Origin: Bacteroidetes bacterium UBA2664
GTDB taxonomy: Bacteria > Bacteroidota > Rhodothermia > Balneolales > Balneolaceae
DNA length: 27,115 bases
Direction of reading: 5' to 3'
Assembly (NCBI GenBank): GCA_002359315.1
Contig: DEMS01000026.1
Span: forward strand, 1-27,115
Shown: in pieces, positions 1 to 8,381 of the stretch
How the letters are laid out: every line of letters begins with the position of its first letter
How positions within the stretch are numbered: the first letter of the stretch is position 1
Position numbers and translations under genes: made by a program
The notes under the pieces: generated by a model
Database searches by the model: none
Seen by the model: the letters and a program-made list of their open reading frames with translations, nothing else
What the model was told of the DNA's origin: nothing

Positions 1-63
1 ACGAATTTTAGGGAAGCTGACAGCACCAATACCTATTACCGGAAATGTATTAATCATGCTCAT
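1..63 (-). CDS. N-terminal fragment of an unidentified protein, cut by the window edge
   Basis: An open frame starts with ATG at 61-63 and runs off the left edge after 21 codons. It begins MSMINTFPVIGIGAVSFPKI. A second ATG two codons in (55-57) could also be the start. The hydrophobic, glycine-rich beginning would suit a membrane or nucleotide-binding protein, but 21 residues cannot identify a family. No Shine-Dalgarno is visible upstream, which is usual in this window. It points the same way as the DUF389 gene, 130 bases upstream of it. It may be chance. Confidence 0.3.
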   Translation of the reverse strand, partial: MSMINTFPVIGIGAVSFPKIR

Positions 64-193
64 TTCGATGACAATTTATTACAACTTAGAAATTATAATT
101 GCCAATAGATAGGAATTGAAATGGCCGATTAATAACCGTTATGCATAAAATATTGATTATTTCCTGTTTGTGGATAAATTTTTTTAATATAAA

Positions 194-1207
194 TCAGAAT
201 TGATAGTAAATAATTAAAGAGAGTAGGACTAATAAGGCAATCCAAATGATGATAGCATAACGGCTCAATTCCTCGCCTTCTCTCCTTTCAGTAAAACTTT
301 TTGGTTTGATGCCTTGAAGTATAAAAGTAATGATGCCTGCTAAATTAACACAAATTATATAGGTTACGGTAAGTGTAGCAGCGCCCATCGCGAGATTAAA
401 TTGCCCGCTCCCCAGCAGGAGTCCGGTAGCTACCATGGGTGGCAAAAGAGCAACCGCAACCATTACACCGATTACAGCCGCAGAGATTCCTCTGGTGAAT
501 GATAGACATCCTGCAACACCGGCAGCCAAACCTAACGCAATATCTGCAAAACTGACTTCCGTACGGCTGGAAATTTCATAGACTTCCGGATTAAATGGGA
601 TAGCCAAGCCCATGACTATGGAAAGGATCATCCCAAGACTAAACCCAAAAAATATCGACTTCAGCGATCGTTTAAGCAATTGAATATCACCCAGTGTAGT
701 TGCAAGGGCGAGGCCTACATTCGGCCCCAAAATGGGTGCAATAACCATCGCACCAATAACCATCGCCGGACTATTACGGATGAGTCCGTTTGCAGCAACT
801 ACACAGGAGAGCGCAATCAACACCAGATATACCCAAGAGAAATCAACGACTTCTTTAATATCTTCATACAGTTCTTCACGGGAAATTCTGCTGACCCTTC
901 CATCGGGTTCATTTTTTTTAACTGATGATTGATCATCTACTTCATCATCTGAATCTTCAACTTCATGCTTTGGAAGGGTGGCTGCTACCGGCATCAGTAC
1001 GATTCTGAAGTTGCTATTTTGACCAAATCTATCTGCAATATCCTCCAGAATTTTCTCTGTTAATTCTACATCAGCTAAAATAGAGATACTGATATGATCC
1101 GAATCTGTTTTTTCAACCCAATGATCGATTATATCATCAGCATTGACGATATCTTCAACCTGGTCAAATCCTTTGGGTGGTAATATTTTAATGAGTCTTA
1201 AAGCCAA
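194..1207 (-). CDS. DUF389 / TIGR00341 family membrane protein
   Basis: Residues 1-75 form a small alpha/beta domain. An acidic linker follows (about 82-92, rich in D and E), then about seven membrane segments (roughly 123-143, 147-168, 185-205, 221-236, 241-266, 272-297, 317-335). The conserved core shows as GAMVIAPILGP at 152-162 and AVALLPPMVATGL at 251-263, typical of DUF389 (TIGR00341). Members are inner-membrane proteins of unsettled function. The start is TTG, and the beginning MALRL fits the family. An AAAAGAG stretch at 1214-1220 gives it a plausible ribosome site. Only three bases separate it from the stop of the MscS gene, so the two are very likely co-transcribed, with MscS first. 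Family assignment is firm, function unknown. Confidence 0.9.
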   Translation of the reverse strand: MALRLIKILPPKGFDQVEDIVNADDIIDHWVEKTDSDHISISILADVELTEKILEDIADRFGQNSNFRIVLMPVAATLPKHEVEDSDDEVDDQSSVKKNEPDGRVSRISREELYEDIKEVVDFSWVYLVLIALSCVVAANGLIRNSPAMVIGAMVIAPILGPNVGLALATTLGDIQLLKRSLKSIFFGFSLGMILSIVMGLAIPFNPEVYEISSRTEVSFADIALGLAAGVAGCLSFTRGISAAVIGVMVAVALLPPMVATGLLLGSGQFNLAMGAATLTVTYIICVNLAGIITFILQGIKPKSFTERREGEELSRYAIIIWIALLVLLSLIIYYQF

Positions 1208-1210
1208 AAT

Positions 1211-2050
1211 TTACTCTTTTGTCAATTTGATGTTGGAGACTGTATCTGAACTAAACGTATAACCGGATTCTAATAGTTTTAAACGACAGGCATGCATTGC
1301 CGCTGACCGTACCCTGGATAAAGACATCTCCTGATCTCTGGCACTGATCCAGAAATGGACCTGGATTTCGACATAACCCGGTGTAAATGCTCTTATTTGA
1401 GTAGAAACCGTAGGCTTTACTAAGACCCCTTTTGTTGTCTCAGTAACCGAATGAAGCAGTTCTAAAGCTTTTTCAGAATCGTCACTGTAATCGATACCTA
1501 TACTAAAATTACCTCTCCGCAGCCCGTCTAATGTGTAATTATAAAGTGGCTTGGTAAATAATTGAACACTGGGCACAAAAACATCACATCCGTCACTGGT
1601 TCTGATATGTGTATGCCGCAACTCAATACTTTTAACCCTCCCCATGATTCCTCCCGATTCGATCACATCATTGGTATTAAATGGCCGGCTATAGGTCAGG
1701 AAAAATCCGGCAATGAAATTTTCACCAATATCCTTAAATGCAAATCCAAGCATTACGGCAGACAATCCCCCACCCGCAACTAAACTGGCTGCAAGTGCAC
1801 TGTACCCAATCAAATTCAGAAAGATGATAAATCCCAAAAATAGCGCAATCCCATTGATTACTTTTTTGAAGAATTGATGATACGTTTCAGGAATATTGGT
1901 TCGACGCAGAACCTGTAGCACAATATTGGATATTAATCTGCCGATTCCATAAATGATCAGCACCACAACAAGAGCAATGGCAAGTCGTGGCATAAACTCC
2001 AGAAAAGCATCAACCTCATTCAAAAATGAATCAATCAGTGTATCAATCAT
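1211..2050 (-). CDS. MscS-family small-conductance mechanosensitive channel
   Basis: This should be a 279-residue inner-membrane channel that opens under membrane tension to release solutes during osmotic downshock. Counting from the ATG at 2048-2050, membrane helices lie at about 21-46 and 66-86. The Gly/Ala-rich pore helix is about 87-121 and includes SLVAGGGLSAVMLGFAFKD. The MscS beta domain follows with RPFNTNDVIE near 122 and DVFVPS near 156, then an alpha/beta C-terminal domain. The length matches E. coli MscS (286 residues). The frame can be extended to a TTG at 2077 (288 residues). I prefer the ATG because the nine extra residues add nothing recognisable and neither start has a ribosome site. 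It is first of a two-gene unit with DUF389. Confidence 0.9.
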   Translation of the reverse strand: MIDTLIDSFLNEVDAFLEFMPRLAIALVVVLIIYGIGRLISNIVLQVLRRTNIPETYHQFFKKVINGIALFLGFIIFLNLIGYSALAASLVAGGGLSAVMLGFAFKDIGENFIAGFFLTYSRPFNTNDVIESGGIMGRVKSIELRHTHIRTSDGCDVFVPSVQLFTKPLYNYTLDGLRRGNFSIGIDYSDDSEKALELLHSVTETTKGVLVKPTVSTQIRAFTPGYVEIQVHFWISARDQEMSLSRVRSAAMHACRLKLLESGYTFSSDTVSNIKLTKE

Positions 2051-2193
2051 CAAATTAATATCAATTAGAATAACCAAATGTATTATGAACGTATTGTAAG
2101 GTACAATTCATTAAACAGAAGTCCATTTTGTATTGATGTATCTTTATTTGCTTCAATACTTATATACTGTAATGACATCTATATCAATGAGAA

Positions 2194-2430
2194 TTAATGA
2201 CAGTGCTGATGTAATGAAGACCACTCTGTGCCCGCTGGACATTCCGGCCGGTTGCCCCCACCGCTAAGTAAAAATCCTATTAATACTACTCCAATTGCTA
2301 ATGCGACCACCAAACCTATAACTCCGAATTTTGAAGATAGATTAAACTTCTCTTTACCCTGACAGCAGTTTTTGTATTTCACACCACTTCCACAATGGCA
2401 TGGGTCATTTCGGTTCGGTTTACTCGCCAT
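2194..2430 (-). CDS. Membrane-anchored SEC-C zinc-motif protein
   Basis: A 78-residue protein. Its N-terminus carries the SEC-C motif DPCHCGSGVKYKNCC (four cysteines at about 11, 13, 22 and 23), the zinc-binding knuckle known from the C-terminus of SecA and many small proteins. One membrane helix follows (about 35-57). A short tail contains a Cys, Trp, three His and another Cys (CPAGTEWSSLHQHCH), which looks like a second metal site. I chose the ATG at 2428-2430; the frame also contains an upstream TTG at 2434-2436, two codons earlier. It stands alone between the SIMPL lipoprotein and MscS, about 140 bases from each. A pair of palindromes lies upstream. Function is unknown; a metal-linked role at the membrane is inference. 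Confidence 0.8.
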   Translation of the reverse strand: MASKPNRNDPCHCGSGVKYKNCCQGKEKFNLSSKFGVIGLVVALAIGVVLIGFLLSGGGNRPECPAGTEWSSLHQHCH

Positions 2431-2495
2431 ATTCAATAAAGGTTACGTTCATTTGATTTCATTAAGAAAATACTATTCCAACTATCCAATATACT

Positions 2496-2507
2496 AATGG
2501 TACCATT
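2496..2507. promoter_or_regulatory. 12-bp perfect palindrome upstream of the SEC-C gene
   Basis: AATGGTACCATT reads the same on both strands. It lies 66 bases upstream of the SEC-C ATG and eight bases from a second, longer palindrome. A dimeric repressor or activator site is possible, but no promoter boxes could be placed with confidence. Confidence 0.3.
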
Positions 2508-2515
2508 TGAATGTT

Positions 2516-2537
2516 TATTTGATTTAAAAATCAAATA
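2516..2537. repeat. 22-bp perfect inverted repeat between the SIMPL and SEC-C genes
   Basis: TATTTGATTT and AAATCAAATA are exact reverse complements separated by AA. The element lies 34 bases past the stop of the SIMPL gene and 86 bases before the SEC-C start. It could be a weak terminator for the SIMPL gene, but no run of T follows in the minus direction. It could instead be an operator for the SEC-C gene. Confidence 0.4.
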
Positions 2538-2570
2538 CAGATACTGATAAAACAGTGCTTTTATTTAATA

Positions 2571-3257
2571 TTAAATGAGTTCAAACTCAATATAAAACTG
2601 TATGACTTTGGTATAAAATTCTTTTCTGAACATTGGGTCTACAGGTTCCATTGTATCTGTCTCATTCATAACCATTAAATTATCACTTCTGGACGCTTGA
2701 GCCATTTCTACTGTATGCCTGAAATCTTCCTGCAGATTAAGAATCCTTCCTACTTTTTCACTTTGATTGGATAAAAGTTTTTCCGCCCTATCTCTTGCAG
2801 AGTTGATTGCATTTCGATAGGCTTCATCATAAATGGCATCTTCATCAGAATTCCCAAAAGATGAAATTTCAAATGACGTTCCACCAACAGCGACTATTGC
2901 CCTTCGAAAGGTGTCTATTCTATCCGTGTCTGTAATATCAAATGTAACTTTTGAATTAAATTCATATGGATCATCGCGACGATAATATACAGCTGTTACT
3001 TGTCCGGCATCAATCTCGAGGTCATCTTCATGTAAACCATTTTCAGTCAGTAATCCGACCACCCTGGCAAGATTTTCATAACCCATTAATTCAACATTAA
3101 CCGGGTCTGTACCATATTCTGAAATCGTGACCGTAACAGTAACAAATTCGACAGGTATTTGTACTGTATGGTTTACATTCAGTTTTACAGATCGATCGTT
3201 CTCTGAAGAACATGAGACCATTACAAACAAAAGTGAATACAAAATCAATTTTTTCAT
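2571..3257 (-). CDS. SIMPL-domain (DUF541) lipoprotein
   Basis: A 228-residue secreted lipoprotein. Residues 1-15 are a signal peptide and Cys16 in VMVSC is the lipidation site. The rest matches the SIMPL/DUF541 fold: an N-terminal strand region (VTVTVTISEYG), the segment DVEIDAG-like at about 80-86 followed by VTAVYY, and the helix NAINSARDRAEKLL near 150, where these proteins carry the conserved 'A...A...KA..lA' pattern. Family members sit in the periplasm or on the outer membrane. Roles such as binding partner in signalling or stress are suggested but not general. It is transcribed away from the amidoligase pair, with a shared 280-base intergenic region. The downstream palindrome at 2516 may end its transcript. 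Confidence 0.85.
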   Translation of the reverse strand: MKKLILYSLLFVMVSCSSENDRSVKLNVNHTVQIPVEFVTVTVTISEYGTDPVNVELMGYENLARVVGLLTENGLHEDDLEIDAGQVTAVYYRRDDPYEFNSKVTFDITDTDRIDTFRRAIVAVGGTSFEISSFGNSDEDAIYDEAYRNAINSARDRAEKLLSNQSEKVGRILNLQEDFRHTVEMAQASRSDNLMVMNETDTMEPVDPMFRKEFYTKVIQFYIEFELI

Positions 3258-3460
3258 AGTAAGGATTGTTGAAATTAGTAGAGAAATATGTTTTGTGGAT
3301 TACGAACACATTTAATAAATAGTACATATGTCTAAAATAAGACAGGAAATTATGAACTGATTATCTATATAATAAGAGATTGATCGTCTAAAAGATTGAC
3401 TATCTTGAGTCTTTAGATTTACATTTGGGTTATACTTCGAAAGATGTCATCATTCCTGAA

Positions 3461-3489
3461 TTGACATGCTGTAATCATAAATATATACT
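3461..3489 (+). promoter_or_regulatory. Sigma70-type promoter for the amidoligase pair
   Basis: TTGACA at 3461-3466 and TATACT at 3484-3489 are spaced by 17 bases, a near-consensus promoter. Transcription would begin near 3496, giving a leader of about 40 bases before the GTG at 3537. The rest of the 280-base gap between the two divergent genes shows no other clear element. Confidence 0.55.
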
Positions 3490-3536
3490 TTTACTTAAAT
3501 TACTGTTTAATATAATCATACATTCCAATATACCCA

Positions 3537-5006
3537 GTGCAAAAAATAATAATTCTTAACAAAAAAACAGATTGGCCTTTTCAAACGCCGGATATTGAGA
3601 TCGTTACTGCACTGGAATATCTTACAAATACCAAATGGACAAACACCCGTAATGTTCAGGTCTTTAACTTTTGCAAAAATATGGGGTATCAGTCAAATGG
3701 GTATTATGTATCCCTATTGGCTGAAGCTCGAAGACACAGGGTTATTCCCAGTGTTACAACCATTCAGGATATAAAAACAAAATCAGTAGTTAAAGTCATG
3801 TCAACGGAGTTGACTGAATTGATTCAAACCTCACTTAAACGGATCAAATCGGATCAATTTATACTCTCTGTCTATTTTGGCCGTAATCTGTCGAAACAGT
3901 ATGATAAGTTGGCAAGAGAGCTTTATACACTATTTAAAACTCCATTATTACAAGCTAAATTTAAATATACGGATAAATGGTATCTTCAAAGTTTAAGTCA
4001 GATGACTTTAAAAGAGATACCCACACAACATCTCGCCTTTGTTCAGGAAAATTCTGAAAGCTATTTCAGAAAAGAGCGTTATTTCTACCAAAAGAAGGAT
4101 AAATTGATTTTTGATTTAGCAATTCTCCATAATCCACTGGAAAAATCACCTCCATCCAATGAAAAAGCACTTCAAAAGTTTGTAGCTGTTGCTCAAGATG
4201 AAGGTTTTTATACCGAAATGATTACCAAAGATGATTATCATCGTCTGGCAGAATTTAATGCACTTTTTATAAGAGAAACGACAGCAGTAAATCATCATAC
4301 GTATCGTTTTGCGAGGCGAGCGTCGGCAGATGGCCTTGTAGTTATTGATGATCCCGTATCTATTTTGCGATGTGCCAATAAAGTTTACCTTGCAGAAATT
4401 TTAAACAAGGCAAAAGTCTTGTCTCCAAAAACGATGATTCTGCAACAGGCAAAAACGGATGATATCATTGCATATCTGGGTTTGCCTGCAGTGCTAAAGC
4501 AACCTGATTCTGCATTTTCCCTCGGGGTCAAAAAAGCGGAATCACGTGAGGAATTGGAGATGTTTGCAACGGCTATGCTAAAAGAGTCTGAGCTTATTAT
4601 AGCGCAAGAATATATGCCCACTGACTTTGACTGGAGAATTGGTGTTTTGGATGGAGAAGTACTCTATGCATGTAAATATTTCATGGCACTTGGCCACTGG
4701 CAAATTTATAATTGGGCCGGCAAAGAAGAAGATATTGAAGGTGAATTTGAATCTGTACCTGTACAGCAGGTCCCTGATAAAATTAAAGATGCAGCATTGA
4801 AAGTAACCAACTTAATTGGGAACGGACTCTATGGGGTGGATATCAAGGTGAGCGGTGGAAAAGCGTATGTAATTGAAGTAAATGATAATCCAAATCTTGA
4901 CGCCGGGGTTGAAGATCAAATATTAAATGATGAACTCTACAGGCGTATTGTTCTGACTTTAAAATCACGGGTTGAACAATCCATGAATATCACTCATGAA
5001 ACGTAA
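3537..5006 (+). CDS. RimK-like ATP-grasp ligase with RLAN-type N-terminal domain
   Basis: A 489-residue cytoplasmic ligase. ATP-grasp enzymes of this group activate a carboxylate as acyl phosphate and join it to an amine. Residues 1 to about 200 resemble the RimK-like ATP-grasp N-terminal (RLAN) domain, with FCKNMGYQSNGYYVSLLAEA near 45. Residues about 280-475 are the ATP-grasp: Lys321 in AVLKQPDSAFSLG, a second nucleotide-site segment QEYMPTDFDWRIG at 357-369, and the Mg-binding VIEVNDNPNLD at 445-455 (Glu447, Asn449, Asn451). The start is GTG, without a Shine-Dalgarno, about 40 bases past a good promoter. Its last 11 bases overlap the start of the GCS2-like gene, so the two are translationally coupled. 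Family assignment is strong; the substrate is unknown. It is not RimK itself, which is about 300 residues and lacks the N-terminal half. Confidence 0.85.
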   Translation: MQKIIILNKKTDWPFQTPDIEIVTALEYLTNTKWTNTRNVQVFNFCKNMGYQSNGYYVSLLAEARRHRVIPSVTTIQDIKTKSVVKVMSTELTELIQTSLKRIKSDQFILSVYFGRNLSKQYDKLARELYTLFKTPLLQAKFKYTDKWYLQSLSQMTLKEIPTQHLAFVQENSESYFRKERYFYQKKDKLIFDLAILHNPLEKSPPSNEKALQKFVAVAQDEGFYTEMITKDDYHRLAEFNALFIRETTAVNHHTYRFARRASADGLVVIDDPVSILRCANKVYLAEILNKAKVLSPKTMILQQAKTDDIIAYLGLPAVLKQPDSAFSLGVKKAESREELEMFATAMLKESELIIAQEYMPTDFDWRIGVLDGEVLYACKYFMALGHWQIYNWAGKEEDIEGEFESVPVQQVPDKIKDAALKVTNLIGNGLYGVDIKVSGGKAYVIEVNDNPNLDAGVEDQILNDELYRRIVLTLKSRVEQSMNITHET

Positions 5007-6219
5007 ATTACATCTTTTTGAAGGTTACGGTGTTGAATTGGAGTATATGATTGTAGATCGTGATACTCTGAATGTTCGCCCGATCTGTGATCTGCTCTTT
5101 TCAAAAATTGCTGGTGAAATTACTTCAGATATCGAAAGGAAGCCGATAAGTTGGTCAAATGAACTGGTAAATCATGTAGTAGAAATCAAATGTTTTGAGC
5201 CTGTTGACTCCCTCATTGGTTTAAGTGATCATTTTCATACACAAATTCGTGAAATCAATTCCGCTTTATTCTCTGAAAATGCTTGTTTGATGCCTACTGC
5301 GATGCATCCCTGGATGGATCCACTCACGGAAACCCAATTATGGCCACACGAGTATCATGAAATTTATGAACTCTATAATCGGATCTTTGATTGCCGGGGC
5401 CACGGCTGGTCCAATTTACAAAGCACACATATTAATCTGCCATTTCAGGGGGATGAAGAATTCGGGCGGTTGCATGCTGCCATTCGTCTGTTGCTGCCTT
5501 TGATCCCCGCATTAAGTGCTGCAAGTCCATTTTATGATGGTAAACATCACGGATTTATGGACAGCAGACTCGAAGCTTACCGTCATAATCAACAAGCAAT
5601 CCCAAGTATTGCGGGCTCCATCATCCCTGAAGATGTCTTTACAGAAGCAGATTATCACACTCGGATATTCGATCCGATTATTCAGGATATTCGTCCTTAT
5701 GATACTGATGGCATTTTGGATAAACATTTTTTGAATTCCAGAGGTGCAATTGCCCGTTTCGATCGCAATGCAATTGAAATCAGGATCATAGATATTCAAG
5801 AATCGCCGGGGATGGATATCGCAATCCTGGAAATTATATCAGAAGTCTTAAAGCAGTTTGTAAACGAAAGTCGAACCGATTTTGATCAGCAAGCCTCCAT
5901 CAAAACCGGTTATTTAGCTGATTTGTGGAAGAGGGTGATTAAAGAAGGTGGCAACGTGGCCGTTACCGATGAGGTATATTTACAAGCACTGGGTATAAAG
6001 GAGCCTAAAACAGTCGTGCAAATCTGGTCTGAATGGTTACAAATTTATGATGAAAATTTAAGTACTGAGTCTATAAAACTTCTGAATCTGATCTTACATC
6101 GCGGTTCACTTTCAGAACGAATGATAAACGCTGTAGGCCATGAACCTTCTAAAGAAGAAATTCGGATATTATATCAAAAACTTTGTAGCTGCCTGGCAAA
6201 TAATACACCCTTTCAATGA
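4996..6219 (+). CDS. GCS2-like (glutamate-cysteine ligase family) amidoligase
   Basis: A 407-residue cytoplasmic enzyme of the GCS2 family, related to glutamine synthetase, which makes amide bonds on the side or alpha carboxyl of an amino acid using ATP. Visible motifs are GYGVELEYMIVD at 10-21 (metal-binding Glu14 and Glu16), HVVEIKCFEP at 60-69, QSTHINLPF at 142-150 and NAIEIRIIDIQE at 258-269. The ATG lies inside the last codons of the preceding ATP-grasp gene in another frame (11-base overlap), strong evidence for coupled synthesis. It is not a classical GshA or YbdK carboxylate-amine ligase on length and neighbour alone. A two-step pathway with the ATP-grasp partner is inferred. The gene ends about 110 bases before a convergent DUF2914 gene, and I see no clear terminator there. 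Confidence 0.8.
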   Translation: MKRKLHLFEGYGVELEYMIVDRDTLNVRPICDLLFSKIAGEITSDIERKPISWSNELVNHVVEIKCFEPVDSLIGLSDHFHTQIREINSALFSENACLMPTAMHPWMDPLTETQLWPHEYHEIYELYNRIFDCRGHGWSNLQSTHINLPFQGDEEFGRLHAAIRLLLPLIPALSAASPFYDGKHHGFMDSRLEAYRHNQQAIPSIAGSIIPEDVFTEADYHTRIFDPIIQDIRPYDTDGILDKHFLNSRGAIARFDRNAIEIRIIDIQESPGMDIAILEIISEVLKQFVNESRTDFDQQASIKTGYLADLWKRVIKEGGNVAVTDEVYLQALGIKEPKTVVQIWSEWLQIYDENLSTESIKLLNLILHRGSLSERMINAVGHEPSKEEIRILYQKLCSCLANNTPFQ

Positions 6220-6328
6220 TAATAAAGGATGATCTGAGTGGGATTCTATTCGAAATGATTGGGCTACTATAAGGAATAACGCATTTCCGGCAATAGTAAA
6301 CCGATTAATCAGTTTCACCGGGTCAAAA

Positions 6329-7420
6329 CTAAAATGTCCGTGTTACCAATCCAAGATTGTCTGAAGTATTTCCCATCACGACATCAAACCGAACAAGACC
6401 GATTATATGGCCCTCCTCGGTGATAACATCAACTTTCCATTGCCCTTCCTGGATATTGCTTTTAAATGTAAACCCACGATAGCCATTGTCTCTTCCACCG
6501 GTAATCTGATATTCAATACGATCTGCTGTCTCCCATTTGCCGGATTGTGGATTTTTCCATTGCCAATGGTGGGCAACAGATTTTTCAAGTGCTGTGGGGG
6601 CAAATATTGAAGTAAATACATACACATTTGTATCAGGAATCTGAATATAGGTCAGATCGTTTTTGCGCCAAAATTTATACCATACTTCACTTTGGTATGT
6701 AATCTCATAATCACCGTTTACCTTTTCGATTTGATGGGCAGCAAGGCCTGTCTCTAAAGCCAATGGGACCGGCGGTATTAGGCTAAAGTAGTAAAATGCA
6801 TTGATCATTAAATAGATCCCTACAATCAAACCTAAAGTTTTGCTCTTACTGATCTCTTTCCGTGTTGATGGGCTTACACCGTAAATAAATGCGATTAATA
6901 AAACAGTAGAAGTGAGGCTGATGATCCCGGATACGATAAAAATGAACGTGCTCATTTGTTTAATCAAAACGGGTATAAAAAAAGTGAAAAAAGTGAAATT
7001 CATGAAAAAATAGGCACTGAACTGAAGATACTTATTGGATATTCTTTGTTTAAGCAATTCATTTGCGAAAAGCAGTACGACTAAAATGATAAAAAAGGAG
7101 AGTGTTTTAGTCAGAGTTACACTTCTTGAAAAGTAAATGACATAAGCGCTGCACAACCCCCCGAGGAAGAACTGAATGGCAAGTGGAAGGTATTTTTCAT
7201 ATTTCTCAAAAAATGTCTCTTTCCATTTTCCATCATCAGCCACATTGTATAAATAGAGGCAGGTACTCAATGAAATCATGTAGGTACTCAGGATTATCCT
7301 GTCATATAACCGATCTATTCGTCCGAGAGTAAGTGTATCCCAGATAAAACCGCACATAAAGAAAATTACAGGCAGATATTTCTGATTAATTCTAAAATAG
7401 GCCCTTAGGCGATTGAACAT
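6329..7420 (-). CDS. Polytopic membrane protein with C-terminal DUF2914 domain
   Basis: A 363-residue protein with about seven membrane segments (near 14-30, 42-60, 78-98, 106-120, 133-152, 158-180, 195-216). A soluble domain of some 140 residues follows. Its end matches DUF2914: VYVFTSIFAPTALEKSVAHH (267-286), a Trp-rich stretch WQWKNPQSGKWE, then GYRGFTFK (313-320) and GQWKVDVITEEGHIIG (326-341). The soluble part probably lies outside the cytoplasm and may bind carbohydrate or peptide, but its role is unknown. It is monocistronic: the GCS2-like gene converges on it, and its upstream neighbour (ompA-like) is followed by a terminator. Start is ATG. Confidence 0.8.
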   Translation of the reverse strand: MFNRLRAYFRINQKYLPVIFFMCGFIWDTLTLGRIDRLYDRIILSTYMISLSTCLYLYNVADDGKWKETFFEKYEKYLPLAIQFFLGGLCSAYVIYFSRSVTLTKTLSFFIILVVLLFANELLKQRISNKYLQFSAYFFMNFTFFTFFIPVLIKQMSTFIFIVSGIISLTSTVLLIAFIYGVSPSTRKEISKSKTLGLIVGIYLMINAFYYFSLIPPVPLALETGLAAHQIEKVNGDYEITYQSEVWYKFWRKNDLTYIQIPDTNVYVFTSIFAPTALEKSVAHHWQWKNPQSGKWETADRIEYQITGGRDNGYRGFTFKSNIQEGQWKVDVITEEGHIIGLVRFDVVMGNTSDNLGLVTRTF

Positions 7421-7581
7421 TTTATAATCGGTGGTTAAATGATTGTGGGAAATCTACGACGTGAAGGTATGATTTTTTTTAAAAAGAAGAATAGTCTCCC
7501 AGCCATTTTAGAAATGAAAAATCTACTCAGAGCTTTTTGGGATGAGTTGAATTAGAGGAATCTATTTATAAATGAATGAAC

Positions 7582-7619
7582 AAAAAAATGCCGGGAAATT
7601 TTTCAATGATCCCGGCATT
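7582..7619 (-). terminator. Rho-independent terminator of the OmpA-like gene
   Basis: AATGCCGGGA (7587-7596) and TCCCGGCATT (7610-7619) form a perfect 10-base stem with a 13-base loop. On the minus strand the stem runs straight into a T tract (A7582-A7588 on the plus strand). It begins 11 bases after the stop of the OmpA-like gene. It is the best terminator in the window. Confidence 0.85.
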
Positions 7620-7630
7620 CTATGAATGTA

Positions 7631-8305
7631 TTAATTATTGGCTTCTTGCAGGCGATCTACATATTCAGGACTTGCATAGATGGCTACTTCAATTCGACGG
7701 TTTTTCTGTCTTCCTTCATCCGTCGTATTGTCAGCTATCGGCTCATACTCACCCCTGCCTACCATTTGAATTCTGTCTGATGATAATCCCTGAGAAATCA
7801 TATATCTGCTTGCAGATTGTGCACGGCGTTCACTCAATCCTAAATTATAATCCTCATCCCCTCTTGAGTCAGTATGCCCAACGATCATGAGAATGGTGTC
7901 ATCATCACGATTAATGATTCTGGTCAATTTCCTAAGGTTTTCATAACCTTCCGGCCTAAGGCTGGATGAATCAAAATCGAACAGAATTCCACTATCAAAG
8001 CTGACAGCGATTCCCTCTTCGACACGCTGAATAGTGACTCCATCCATCTCTTTCTCCAATTCTTCAGCTTTTCTGTCCATTCTTTGACCGATAATGGCAC
8101 CAACTGTTCCGCCGACTACAGCACCCCCTATAGCGCCTGCAGCCGTATTGCCTAATGTTTTACCAATAACGGCACCTACTGCCGCTCCGCCGCCTGTGCC
8201 GATAACTGCTCCTTTTGTCATGTTATTCCAGGACTTGCATCCGGAAAATAAAAGGATTACTGCTAATAACATTGATAGGATCAATGATGATTTTATGATA
8301 TTCAT
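7631..8305 (-). CDS. OmpA-family lipoprotein with glycine-zipper segment
   Basis: A 224-residue outer-membrane lipoprotein that likely ties the outer membrane to peptidoglycan. Residues 1-22 are the signal peptide and Cys23 in LFSGC is lipidated. Residues about 32-75 are a glycine zipper (GTGGGAAVGAVIGKTLG, then GGAVVGGTVGAIIG). The OmpA C-terminal domain covers about 95-212: FDFDSSSLRPEG, VGHTDSRGDEDYNLGLSERR at 142-161, and NRRIEVAI at 202-209, where the Asp and Arg that hold diaminopimelate are expected. This layout is the common YiaD-like form. Transcription ends at a strong terminator 11 bases downstream. Start is ATG, with no Shine-Dalgarno. Confidence 0.92.
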   Translation of the reverse strand: MNIIKSSLILSMLLAVILLFSGCKSWNNMTKGAVIGTGGGAAVGAVIGKTLGNTAAGAIGGAVVGGTVGAIIGQRMDRKAEELEKEMDGVTIQRVEEGIAVSFDSGILFDFDSSSLRPEGYENLRKLTRIINRDDDTILMIVGHTDSRGDEDYNLGLSERRAQSASRYMISQGLSSDRIQMVGRGEYEPIADNTTDEGRQKNRRIEVAIYASPEYVDRLQEANN

Positions 8306-8381
8306 ATTAATATGTTTCTTTGAGTTTCGGTTTCAAGATTCGAAATAAGTCAGTGGTCTTGCAACACCGAGTGATTTAAAT

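Noticed and set aside
1..63. Resemblance of FPVIGIGA to the start of CheB/CheR-type proteins
   Set aside because: The family continues with SAGG, whereas this reads AVSFPKI; one short match is not enough to name it.
7576..7890. Plus-strand open frame of 104 codons over the OmpA-like gene
   Set aside because: It lies antisense to a clear OmpA-domain gene, spans the terminator hairpin, and its translation has no protein-like pattern.
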